From: Pseudomonas sp. A-1
Lineage (GTDB): Bacteria > Pseudomonadota > Gammaproteobacteria > Pseudomonadales > Pseudomonadaceae
DNA length: 44,655 bases
NCBI RefSeq assembly: GCF_004801855.1
Contig: NZ_SSTC01000034.1
Coordinates: forward strand, 1 to 44,655
Direction of reading: 5' to 3'
Position numbers and translations under genes: made by a program. Shown here piece by piece: positions 34,507 to 42,849 of this stretch (position 1 is its first letter; every line of letters begins with the position of its first letter). Under the pieces are notes generated by a model. That model was given only the letters and a program-made list of their open reading frames with translations, searched no databases and was not told the origin of the DNA.

Positions 34507-35310
34507 TCAGACGAAGCGGCAGGAGATGGAACCCAGCATGTCATAGTCGACATGGAAGGTGTCGCCGGCCTTGGCCGCCACCGGGCGGGTGAACGAGCCG
34601 CCGAGGATGATCTGCCCCGGCTCCAGGCTCACGCCGTAGGGCGCCAACTTGTTGGCCAGCCAGGCCACGCCCTTGGCCGGGTGGTTGAGCACCGCGGCGG
34701 ACACGCCGGACTCCTCGATCACGCCGTTGCGGTAGAGGATCGCCGGCACGCGGCGCAGGTCGACGTCGTGCGGACGGATGGCGCGGCCACCGAGGACGAT
34801 GCCGGCGTTGGCGGCGTTGTCGGAGATGGTGTCGAACACCTTGCGGGTGATGCCGGTCTCCGGATCGACGTTGTGGATGCGCGCGTCGATGATCTCCAGC
34901 GCCGGGATCACGTACTCGGTGGCGTCCAGCACGTCGAAGATGGTGCAGTTCGGGCCGCTCAGCGGCTTGCCGAGGATGAACGCCAGCTCGACCTCGACGC
35001 GCGGCACGATGAAGCGGCTCATCGGGATGTCGGAGCCTTCCTCGAACTGCATGTCGTCGAGCAGCACGCCGTGGTCCGGCTCGGTGATGTTGGAGGACAC
35101 CTGCATGGCGCGCGAGGTCAGGCCGATCTTGTGGCCGATCATCTTGCGGCCGCCGGCGATCTTCTTCTCGACCCAGGCGCGCTGGATGGCGTAGGCGTCG
35201 GCGATGGTCATGTCCGGGTTCTCCAGGGAGAACTGGCGGATCTGCTCGCCGGTACGCTCGGCGGTGTCGAGGCGCTCGGCAGCTTGCTGGATCAGTTGGG
35301 CGTCAAACAT
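34507..35310 (-). CDS. hpaH: 2-oxo-hept-4-ene-1,7-dioate hydratase
   Basis: A 267-aa hydratase of the HpaH/MhpD family adding water to 2-oxohept-4-ene-1,7-dioate to give 4-hydroxy-2-oxoheptanedioate; Mg/Mn dependent in the family. Seen: [50 protein letters not shown] (metal-ligand Glu pair) and [13 protein letters not shown]; the end is [19 protein letters not shown]. Start ATG 35310 with GAGG 5 nt upstream rather than the upstream in-frame ATG at 35346, which lies at the end of hpaF. Confidence 0.96.
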   Translation of the reverse strand: MFDAQLIQQAAERLDTAERTGEQIRQFSLENPDMTIADAYAIQRAWVEKKIAGGRKMIGHKIGLTSRAMQVSSNITEPDHGVLLDDMQFEEGSDIPMSRFIVPRVEVELAFILGKPLSGPNCTIFDVLDATEYVIPALEIIDARIHNVDPETGITRKVFDTISDNAANAGIVLGGRAIRPHDVDLRRVPAILYRNGVIEESGVSAAVLNHPAKGVAWLANKLAPYGVSLEPGQIILGGSFTRPVAAKAGDTFHVDYDMLGSISCRFV

Positions 35311-35342
35311 GAAGACCTCGGAACTCTCGATTCTTGGAGCTT

Positions 35343-35750
35343 TCAATTCTTGGTGAACAGCGGGTGCAGGGTGCTGTGCTTGGCGTCATAGACCTGCGCG
35401 CTGCTTTCGTCGATCTGCAGGGTCACGCCGATCGGGCGCTGGGCCAGCAGGCCGTCGAGGCGCGCGCGCAGCACCGCCAGCAGGCTGTCGCCGACCTGCT
35501 GGTGCACCGCCGCGCTGCGGCCGCAGCCCATGCGCAGGTTGGCGTAGAAGAAGCCGTAGTCGCCCTTGCCGTCGGCGATCGCCGCGTGCGCCGCCGGGTA
35601 GGCCAGCACGCGGGTGCCGCCGGTGGGGAACACCTGGCGGCCGTTCTCGTCGCGCTGTTCGAGCATGCAGTCGGCCAGCTCGCGGCACAGGGAACCGACG
35701 TCGACGTCGCGTTCGAGGTCGGGGCTGTAGTAGAGGACCAGATGGGGCAT
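35343..35750 (-). CDS. hpaF: 5-carboxymethyl-2-hydroxymuconate isomerase
   Basis: A 135-aa tautomerase-superfamily enzyme (CHMI), isomerising 5-carboxymethyl-2-hydroxymuconate to 5-oxo-pent-3-ene-1,2,5-tricarboxylate. The initiating Met is followed by Pro2 ([13 protein letters not shown]), the catalytic N-terminal proline of this superfamily after Met removal, and [17 protein letters not shown] is typical of CHMI. ATG 35750 has AAGGAG 8 nt upstream; the frame is open well beyond it (to 36239), but that part overlaps hpaD. It lies between hpaD (11-nt gap) and hpaH. Confidence 0.95.
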   Translation of the reverse strand: MPHLVLYYSPDLERDVDVGSLCRELADCMLEQRDENGRQVFPTGGTRVLAYPAAHAAIADGKGDYGFFYANLRMGCGRSAAVHQQVGDSLLAVLRARLDGLLAQRPIGVTLQIDESSAQVYDAKHSTLHPLFTKN

Positions 35751-35761
35751 GGCAGCGCTCC

Positions 35762-36682
35762 TTACAGGCGGCTGGCGGCGATGAAGTCGGGGTTGGAGGC
35801 CTGCGCCGCCGGGATGGTCGAGCCGTCCTGCGGGGTGACCGGGAACACGGCGTTGATCTGGCCGGTGCCGGAGGCGGCGAAGTAGGGGGTGATCACTTCG
35901 GCCTTGGCGTCGTACTTGCTCCAGCCCAGCGCGCCGAGCAGCATCGCGGTGTCGTGCATGAAGCCTTCGCCGTGACCCTTGACCGCGTACTCCGGCAGCA
36001 TGGCGCAGAAGGTTTCCCAGTCGCCCTCTTCCCACATCTGGATGACGCGGTGGTCGAGGGTCTCGAGGAACGGGCTCCAGATCTTGGTGGCGAACTCCGG
36101 CGCCTGGCCGTTCTGGGCGAAGCGGTGCGACAGCGAGCCGCTGGCGAGGAAGGCCACGGTGCCGTCGTAGTGCTCTTCCACGGCCTTGCGCATGGCCCAG
36201 CCCAGGCGGGCGCTGTCGGCCAGATAGTGGGAGGTGCACAGCGCCGAAACCGAGACCACCTTGAAGTGCTGGTCGGCGTTCATGTAGCGCATCGGCACCA
36301 GGGTGCCGTACTCCGGCGCCAGGGTGGTGGCGTCGTGGGCCATGGTCTCCACGCCCAGGCGGTTGGCCTCGGCGGCCAGCAGGCGGCCCAGCTCCGGGTT
36401 GCCCGGGAACTCGTACTCCATGTTGCTGATGAAGTGCGGCAGCTCGTTGCTGGTGTACAGGCCCTTGAAGTGCGGACCGCAGTTGATGTGGTAGTTGGCG
36501 TTGACCAGCCAGTGGGTGTCGAACACCACGATGGTGTCCACGTTCAGCTCGCGGCAGCGGCGGGCGATCTCGATGTGGCCGTCGATGGCCGCCTTGCGGA
36601 AGCCCTGGCGCGGGCCGGGCAGCTCGGACAGGTACATGGAGGGAACGTGGGTGATCTTGGCAGCCAGAGCAAGTTTGCCCAT
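35762..36682 (-). CDS. hpaD: 3,4-dihydroxyphenylacetate 2,3-dioxygenase (ring cleavage)
   Basis: A 306-aa class III (LigB-superfamily) extradiol dioxygenase opening homoprotocatechuate with O2 to 5-carboxymethyl-2-hydroxymuconic semialdehyde; Fe(II) enzyme in the family. Starts MGKLALAAKITHVPSMYLSE; the histidines in ITHVPSM, FDTHWLVNANYHINCGPHF and SGSLSHRFAQNG are the probable iron-ligand/acid-base residues; MHDTAMLLGALGW near the C-terminus is family-typical. ATG 36682 with AAGGAGA 7 nt upstream. It is unrelated in fold to the vicinal-oxygen-chelate HPCD of Gram-positives. It is separated from hpaE by 137 nt with two hairpins. Confidence 0.96.
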   Translation of the reverse strand: MGKLALAAKITHVPSMYLSELPGPRQGFRKAAIDGHIEIARRCRELNVDTIVVFDTHWLVNANYHINCGPHFKGLYTSNELPHFISNMEYEFPGNPELGRLLAAEANRLGVETMAHDATTLAPEYGTLVPMRYMNADQHFKVVSVSALCTSHYLADSARLGWAMRKAVEEHYDGTVAFLASGSLSHRFAQNGQAPEFATKIWSPFLETLDHRVIQMWEEGDWETFCAMLPEYAVKGHGEGFMHDTAMLLGALGWSKYDAKAEVITPYFAASGTGQINAVFPVTPQDGSTIPAAQASNPDFIAASRL

Positions 36683-36749
36683 GACGATTCTCCTTGCGGC
36701 CTCATGCGCGCGGCGCACGCGGCGATGATTCGGGGGGTGCATGGCCGAA

Positions 36750-36780
36750 AACGGGCAGTCCCCGAGGGGAGCTGCCCGTT
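36750..36780 (-). terminator. Intra-operon hairpin with T-run, possible attenuating terminator
   Basis: AACGGGCAG ... CTGCCCGTT (9-bp arms) with an inner TCCCC/GGGGA pairing. In the transcribed direction the stem ends ...CTGCCCG followed by TTTTCGG. It lies ~40 nt after the hpaE stop and ~70 nt before the hpaD ATG, so it would partly terminate inside the operon. Confidence 0.55.
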
Positions 36781-36789
36781 CCGACGCGG

Positions 36790-36808
36790 GCGACCGTCAG
36801 ACGGTCGC
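36790..36808 (-). promoter_or_regulatory. Second hairpin in the hpaE-hpaD gap
   Basis: GCGACCGT, loop CAG, ACGGTCGC: a perfect 8-bp stem, 11 nt after the hpaE stop and directly upstream (in transcription) of the hairpin at 36750-36780. Confidence 0.45.
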
Positions 36809-36819
36809 TAGTGGCTGCC

Positions 36820-38280
<1,461 letters not shown>

Positions 38281-38290
38281 TGCTTAACCC

Positions 38291-39070
38291 TCACTTGGCT
38301 ACTGCGGCATTCTTGGCAGCGAAGAAATCGGCTTCGCTGACGATGGTGTTGACGAGGCGACCGACGCCCTCCACTTCCACGACCACTTCGTCGCCCGGGA
38401 CCACGTCGGCCAGGCCTTCCGGAGTGCCGGTGGCGATCATGTCGCCCGGCTGCAGGGTCATGAACGCGGACAGGTATTCGATCAGGAACGGGATGTCGAA
38501 GATCATGTCCGCGGTGGTGCCTTCCTGGCGCAGCTCGCCGTTGATCCAGGTGCGCAGCTTGAGGTTCTGCGGGTCGGCGATCTGGCTGCGGTCGATGATG
38601 TACGGGCCGACCGGGGTGGTGCAGTCGCGGTTCTTCACCCGCAGGTTCGGCCGGTAGTAGTTCTCCAGGTAGTCGCGGATGGCGTAGTCGTTGCAGACGG
38701 TGTAGCCGGCGACGTAGTCCAGGGCGTCCTCGCGCTTGACGTTGCGCGCGGTCTTGCCGATCACCGCCACCAGCTCGCACTCGTAGTGCATGTAGGCGAC
38801 GTTGTCCGGACGCCAGGTGATCTGGCGGTGGCCGGTGTAGGTGTTCGGCGCCTTGATGAACACCAGCGGCTCGGTCGGCGCCTTGAACGCCAGCTCGGCG
38901 GCGTGGTCGGCGTAGTTCAGACCGAGGGCGAACATGCTGCCGGTGGCCGGCGGCAGCCACTCGACCTGGTCTTCGGCCAGCAGGGTGCCATCGGCCAGAC
39001 GGACGGCGTTGTCGTCTTCGACGGCGACGTTGTGGACTTCGCCCTGGTAACGGATGCGTGCGTGTTTCAT
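38291..39070 (-). CDS. hpaG2: HpaG2, homoprotocatechuate decarboxylase/isomerase subunit (catalytic half)
   Basis: A 259-aa FAH-fold protein corresponding to the C-terminal half of the fused HpaG/HpcE of E. coli. It contains YMHYECELVAVIGKTARNV (metal-binding ExE), GYTVCNDYAIRDYLENYYRP (third metal ligand Asp) and the end GDEVVVEVEGVGRLVNTIVS. In the family this half carries the metal site for decarboxylation of 5-oxo-pent-3-ene-1,2,5-tricarboxylate and isomerisation of the product. ATG 39070 with AAGGAG 8 nt upstream, overlapping the end of hpaG1 (TAAGGAG). Confidence 0.95.
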   Translation of the reverse strand: MKHARIRYQGEVHNVAVEDDNAVRLADGTLLAEDQVEWLPPATGSMFALGLNYADHAAELAFKAPTEPLVFIKAPNTYTGHRQITWRPDNVAYMHYECELVAVIGKTARNVKREDALDYVAGYTVCNDYAIRDYLENYYRPNLRVKNRDCTTPVGPYIIDRSQIADPQNLKLRTWINGELRQEGTTADMIFDIPFLIEYLSAFMTLQPGDMIATGTPEGLADVVPGDEVVVEVEGVGRLVNTIVSEADFFAAKNAAVAK

Positions 39071-39081
39071 GTTCCGGCTCC

Positions 39082-39831
39082 TTATTCCGCGACCACGGTG
39101 TTGCTGAGGCGACCAACGCCGGCGATTTCGACTTCGACCTTGTCGCCGACGGCGATGTCGACGCGACCTTCCGGCACGCCGGTGATGATCAGGTCACCCG
39201 GCTCGAAGGTCATGAACTGGCTGAGGAAGCTGATCAGCTCGGGGATCGAGCGCACGAAGTTGGCGGTGCTGTTCTGCTGGCGGACTTCGCCGTTGACCAG
39301 CAGCCTGATCTCCAGGGCGTGCGGATCGGCGATGTCGGCGGCATCGACCACCACCGGGCCGACCGGGCAGAAGGTGTCGCGGCACTTGGCCTTGACCGCC
39401 GGGCGGTAGAAGCTGACTTCCGGCAGGGTGACTTCGTTGACCGCGGTGTAGCCGCCGACGTAGTCCATGGCCTCGGCCTCGGAGACGCGGCTGGCGCGCT
39501 TGCCGATCACCACGCCCAGCGCAGGTCCCGCCTGGATGGCGTCGACGCCGGCCGGGAAGACGATGTTGCCTTCGTGGCCGACCACGGTGTTCGGGGTCTT
39601 GATGTACAGCACCGGGGTCTTCGGCGGAGTCTTGTACGGATCCTGGTTGAACTCGGCAATCTTGCTGTCCAGCAGGCCCTGGTAGTTCAGCGCGATGCCG
39701 AACACGGTGCCGCTGAACGGCGCTTTCCAGGCGTCAGGCTTGACGGCCTGGCCATTCACGGACGGTTGACCATTCTCGTCGACCGTCGCCTCGAGGACCT
39801 TGCCGTCCACTTCAATCATCGCTCGGCGCAT
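39082..39831 (-). CDS. hpaG1: HpaG1, homoprotocatechuate decarboxylase/isomerase subunit (degenerate half)
   Basis: A 249-aa FAH-fold protein corresponding to the N-terminal half of E. coli HpaG: VFGIALNYQGLLDSKIAEFN, PYKTPPKTPVLYIKTPNTVV, VSFYRPAVKAKCRDTFCPVG. Where HpaG2 has the ExE metal site, this protein has IQAGPALGVVIGK, so the glutamates are absent, as in the E. coli N-terminal half. Probably it works as a complex with HpaG2. Start: ATG 39831 or 39819, neither with a strong Shine-Dalgarno (GAAGAG ahead of the first); first gene of the operon, ~100 nt after its predicted promoter. Confidence 0.93.
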   Translation of the reverse strand: MRRAMIEVDGKVLEATVDENGQPSVNGQAVKPDAWKAPFSGTVFGIALNYQGLLDSKIAEFNQDPYKTPPKTPVLYIKTPNTVVGHEGNIVFPAGVDAIQAGPALGVVIGKRASRVSEAEAMDYVGGYTAVNEVTLPEVSFYRPAVKAKCRDTFCPVGPVVVDAADIADPHALEIRLLVNGEVRQQNSTANFVRSIPELISFLSQFMTFEPGDLIITGVPEGRVDIAVGDKVEVEIAGVGRLSNTVVAE

Positions 39832-39920
39832 GCCAGCTCTTCTCCACAGACCAGTTGGATAAACCGGCCCCTGCGGACAGGACCCGGCACTCACCATGAC
39901 CACCGTCGGGCGACGGCCAG

Positions 39921-39932
39921 TTAACATGTGAA
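39921..39932. promoter_or_regulatory. Putative HpaR operator A
   Basis: TTAACATGTGAA, one mismatch to the core TTAACATGTTAA. It covers the expected transcription start of the hpaG1 operon. HpaR as the ligand is inferred from location and dyad symmetry. Confidence 0.6.
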
Positions 39933-39933
39933 C

Positions 39934-39962
39934 TTTATAATTAACATGTTAATCGTGGTCAA
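39934..39962 (-). promoter_or_regulatory. Near-consensus promoter of the hpaG1 operon with operator in the spacer
   Basis: Minus strand: -35 TTGACC (complement of 39957-39962), exactly 17 nt, -10 TATAAA (complement of 39934-39939). The spacer consists almost wholly of the palindrome ATTAACATGTTAAT, and a second copy covers the expected +1. The plus-strand TATAAT at 39936-39941 overlaps it and might serve hpaA, but no -35 fits. Confidence 0.75.
39940..39953. promoter_or_regulatory. Putative HpaR operator B (perfect 14-bp palindrome)
   Basis: ATTAACATGTTAAT, perfectly symmetric, between -35 and -10 of the hpaG1 promoter and upstream of divergent hpaA. Its centre is 20 bp (about two helical turns) from the centre of operator A, fitting cooperative or same-face binding of two dimers. 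Confidence 0.7.
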
Positions 39963-40034
39963 GACCCTCGGCATCGCCCGGTCACGGCGCGGTATCATGA
40001 AAAACAGCCCAGAACAGGCGGGAGGCCGCGGATC

Positions 40035-40973
40035 ATGCGGGAAAACGAGCCCATTCCGAACATCAACATCGGCCAGGTCTACGACCAAAGATATGCCGAC
40101 GAGGACGTGCACTACGAGGCCCTCGGCAAGCTGGCCGACTTCTTCGGCCGCAACATGCCGGTGCACCGCCACGACCGCTTCTTCCAGGTCCACTACGTGA
40201 CCAGCGGCGCGGCGCGGGTCTATCTCGACGACCGGCAGTACAGCGAGAGCGCCCCGCTGTTCTTCCTCACCCCGCCGACCATCCCGCATGCCTTCGTCAC
40301 TCATCCGGATAGTGAAGGCCATGTTCTGACCGTGCGCCAGCAGCTGGTCTGGCCGCTGCTCGAGGCGCATCTGAGCCAGTCGGGCGAGCCGCGTCTGGTG
40401 TCGCCGACCTGCGTGGCACTCGGCTCGCTGGACGCCAGCTACGCCGGCGAGATCGAGCGCCTCGACCGCCTGTTCGCCATGCTCGCCGAGGAGTTCGCCC
40501 AGCACCGGGTGGCGCGCCAGGCCAGCCTGCACGCGCTGACCCAGCTGATCTTCATCACCCTGCTGCGCCTGGCCGCCGAGCCGGTGAAGAACCAGCACGT
40601 GCGCCACGACAACCTGCAGATTTTCCACCGCTTCAACGCGCTGATCGAGGACCACTATCGCAAGCACTGGCCGCTGTCGCGCTACGCCGAGGCGATGGGC
40701 GTCACCGAGGCGCGCCTCAACGACATCTGCCGGCGCATCGCCGACCTGCCGTCCAAGCGCCTGGTGCACGAGCGGCTGATGCAGGAAGCGCGGCGCCTGC
40801 TGCTGTTCACCGCCAGCTCGGTCAACGAGATCGGCTACCAGCTCGGCTTCAAGGACCCGGCCTACTTCACCCGCTTCTTCAGTCGCGAGGCGGGCATGAC
40901 GCCCAGCGAATACCGCAGCCGCGAGGGCGAACGCGAGGAGGCAGGCGCCGGAAACGAAAAGGCCCGCCGGTGA
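40035..40973 (+). CDS. hpaA: HpaA, AraC-family activator of 4-hydroxyphenylacetate catabolism
   Basis: A 312-aa regulator. The N-terminal cupin (~30-110: MPVHRHDRFFQVHYVTSGAA, FFLTPPTIPHAFVTH) likely senses 4-HPA. The C-terminal AraC double HTH is clear: PLSRYAEAMGVTEARLNDIC and SSVNEIGYQLGFKDPAYFTR, then FFSREAGMTPSEYR. In E. coli W, HpaA activates the hydroxylase genes hpaBC; here it is divergent from the hpaG1 operon. ATG 40035 with GGGAGG 10 nt upstream; an earlier in-frame ATG was not found. The stop codon sits in the loop of the terminator hairpin. Confidence 0.93.
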   Translation: MRENEPIPNINIGQVYDQRYADEDVHYEALGKLADFFGRNMPVHRHDRFFQVHYVTSGAARVYLDDRQYSESAPLFFLTPPTIPHAFVTHPDSEGHVLTVRQQLVWPLLEAHLSQSGEPRLVSPTCVALGSLDASYAGEIERLDRLFAMLAEEFAQHRVARQASLHALTQLIFITLLRLAAEPVKNQHVRHDNLQIFHRFNALIEDHYRKHWPLSRYAEAMGVTEARLNDICRRIADLPSKRLVHERLMQEARRLLLFTASSVNEIGYQLGFKDPAYFTRFFSREAGMTPSEYRSREGEREEAGAGNEKARR

Positions 40974-40985
40974 GGGCGGGCCTTT
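40958..40985. terminator. Bidirectional terminator overlapping the hpaA stop codon
   Basis: AAAGGCCCGCC, loop GGTGAG, GGCGGGCCTTT: a perfect 11-bp stem with A-run and T-run ends, so it works in both directions for hpaA (plus) and oprD (minus, ending at 41004). The TGA of hpaA (40971-40973) is in the loop; the left arm encodes the last residues. Confidence 0.85.
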
Positions 40986-41003
40986 CGGACTACCGGCTGC
41001 GGG

Positions 41004-42251
41004 TTAGAGCAGCGGCAGGGTGTAGCTGACGATCACGCGGTTTTCGTCGACGTCGCGACCGATAGCCCCGGCCACGTCACTGGCGCGGAAGGTGGTGTTG
41101 CGCAGATGGAAGCGCAGCCCCTTCAGAGTGCCGTCCTGCAGGGTGTAGACCAGATCGGTGTCGCGCTCCCACTGCTTGCCGTTGTTGCTGGCGGCAGTTT
41201 CGATGTCGTCGGCGTTGACGTAGCGAGCCATCAAGGCCAGACCCGGAATGCCAACCGAGGCGAAGTCGTAGTCGTAACGGACCTGCCAGGCGTCGGTTTC
41301 CTGGAGAGTGAAGATCCAGTAGGTGACCAGGTTGATGCTGTACGGATCGGAACCCTGAATGATCGGGAAAGCACCGTCACCTTTCAGCTTCTGGTAGCCG
41401 GCGCCGAACTTGTGCGCACCGACGCCCAGGGTGAACATGCCCTGGTACATGTCGTTGTCGATGATACCCAGAGCCTGGTCGCCCTGATCCTTCGAGCCGA
41501 AGTAGCGCAGATCGGAGGTCAGGCTCATACCTTCGCCCAGCGGCAGCTTGTGCACCAGGCCACCGAAGTGCTGCTTGTAGGCGTTGTCGTAGTCGCCGTA
41601 GTAGTAGCTGGCGGTCAGTTGCGGGTTGAAGACGTAGCTGCCACCGGCGAAGTCGAAGTTATCGATATTGGAGGCGAACTCCTCGTTGTTGCTGGAGTCA
41701 CGCAGGTTGTACTCGGTCAGACGACCGACATTCAGGGTCAGGCCGTCGATCTCCTGGGAGGTCAGCATGCCGCCGGTGTAGCTACCCGGCAGCAGACGGG
41801 TATTGTTGTACTGCACCACCGGCAGGACCGGCTGCAGGGTACCCACGCGCAGAACCGACTTGGAGAGACGCGCTTTTGCGGTCAGGCCCAGCTCGCTGTA
41901 CTCGTCGTCCGGCACGCCATCGGCACCCACTGGCAGCATGTTGCCGGCAGTACGGCTTTTGCCGGAGTCCAGCTTGACGCCCAGCATGCCGATGGCGTCA
42001 ACGCCCACGCCGACCGCGCCTTCGGTGAAGCCGGATTCGAACTTGGCGATGAAGCCCTGACCCCAGGTTTCCCCGTAGGACGGATTCACCACAGCGGTGT
42101 TCGAACGGAAATCACGGTTCAGATACATGTTGCGCAGCTCGAGGCTCGCCTTGCTGTCTTCGACCAGAGCAGCCTGGGATACGGCAGGGACGGCCATGGC
42201 GGCAGCGAGGATGCCAAGGGCCAGTTTCGAGCGCTGAGAGGTCCTGATCAT
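41004..42251 (-). CDS. OprD-family outer-membrane porin
   Basis: A 415-aa 18-strand-type substrate-specific channel of the OprD/OccK family. The signal peptide is SKLALGILAAAMAVPAVSQA; then comes the typical LVEDSKASLELRNMYLNRDF start (E-D-S-K...LRNxYxNRDFR is the OprD hallmark). The segment QNAWQ-type QETDAWQVRYDYDFASVGIPG and the end VDENRVIVSYTLPLL close the barrel. GGAG lies ~12 nt before ATG 42251 across an A-rich spacer. With an operator-like site (42349) upstream and a TRAP transporter next to it, it probably admits 4-HPA or a related aromatic acid. Substrate is inferred. Confidence 0.93.
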   Translation of the reverse strand: MIRTSQRSKLALGILAAAMAVPAVSQAALVEDSKASLELRNMYLNRDFRSNTAVVNPSYGETWGQGFIAKFESGFTEGAVGVGVDAIGMLGVKLDSGKSRTAGNMLPVGADGVPDDEYSELGLTAKARLSKSVLRVGTLQPVLPVVQYNNTRLLPGSYTGGMLTSQEIDGLTLNVGRLTEYNLRDSSNNEEFASNIDNFDFAGGSYVFNPQLTASYYYGDYDNAYKQHFGGLVHKLPLGEGMSLTSDLRYFGSKDQGDQALGIIDNDMYQGMFTLGVGAHKFGAGYQKLKGDGAFPIIQGSDPYSINLVTYWIFTLQETDAWQVRYDYDFASVGIPGLALMARYVNADDIETAASNNGKQWERDTDLVYTLQDGTLKGLRFHLRNTTFRASDVAGAIGRDVDENRVIVSYTLPLL

Positions 42252-42348
42252 TGTTTTTTTGTCTCCACGGGGACTTATTCGATCAATCGAAGTTTCGTCC
42301 GCCAGGCTGGCAGCTTCCTGGCGAACCGGACGCGCCTTTTACCATCCG

Positions 42349-42362
42349 ATTAAGATGTTAAC
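42349..42362. promoter_or_regulatory. Putative HpaR operator C (oprD side)
   Basis: ATTAAGATGTTAAC: core TTAAGATGTTAA, one mismatch to TTAACATGTTAA; ~98 nt upstream of the oprD start. Confidence 0.55.
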
Positions 42363-42531
42363 AACCAAATTCTCGATCGGCGATGGGCGACACCCTAACG
42401 AACTTCCGCTTCTAAAAACCGCGAAATAACCGTCAAGTCAAGCATGAACGGAATTTTCACAACAACAATCCCCCCCTCCCCCCTCCTTTCGGATGGCTTG
42501 ACGCTCCACCCCGGCTGTCACACGATTGCAG

Positions 42532-42547
42532 CGTTAACTTGTTAACG
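42532..42547. promoter_or_regulatory. Putative HpaR operator D (16-bp palindrome)
   Basis: CGTTAACTTGTTAACG: core TTAACTTGTTAA, one mismatch to TTAACATGTTAA, with extended symmetric flanks. It lies in the middle of the oprD/dctP region, right after the weak TTGACG/CACGAT promoter candidate. Confidence 0.6.
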
Positions 42548-42803
42548 AAACGCGCCCGCGAACGCTCACCACGTGGCCCCGGCCATGCCATCCACCTCCC
42601 TGGCGGAGGCAGCAACCGCGGGCGCCGCAGATGAAACGACTGTTCGTGCCTCGCGGAGAGGCGCATGCCAGCAGGCTCGGCTACGCTTTCCCGGGCCTGC
42701 GGGGCATGCACGCGCGGCACCGGCACTTCACCTGAGCCACCCGTCACCCAGAGCCCGTAAGCGTCCGTCGAATGCCCAGCAGATTTTTGATGCAATCATT
42801 CGA

Positions 42804-42815
42804 TTAACATGTTAC
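42804..42815. promoter_or_regulatory. Putative HpaR operator E (dctP side)
   Basis: TTAACATGTTAC, one mismatch at the last position, ending 34 nt before the dctP ATG, i.e. in the expected promoter/leader zone (TACTAAT at 42813-42819 overlaps it). Confidence 0.6.
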
Positions 42816-42849
42816 TAATCTGGGGACAACAAAAACACGGGAGTATCCC

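Larger units (their letters stand above)
42363..42849. other. oprD/dctP divergent intergenic region
   Basis: 598 bp (42252-42849) separate the two starts. Apart from operators C, D and E it holds an AT-rich block (42400-42470), a C-rich run (42470-42485) and a TTGACG hexamer (42498-42503) that could be a -35 for transcription toward dctP, with a poor -10 (CACGAT, 42521-42526) just before operator D. From 42548 to 42780 I see no gene or clear motif; the short open frames there (42573-42818 plus, 42457-42795 minus) have no Shine-Dalgarno and arbitrary composition. Confidence 0.5.

Noticed and set aside
42457-42818. Short open frames on both strands in the oprD/dctP gap
   Set aside because: No ribosome-binding site, arbitrary composition, and they overlap the predicted operators.
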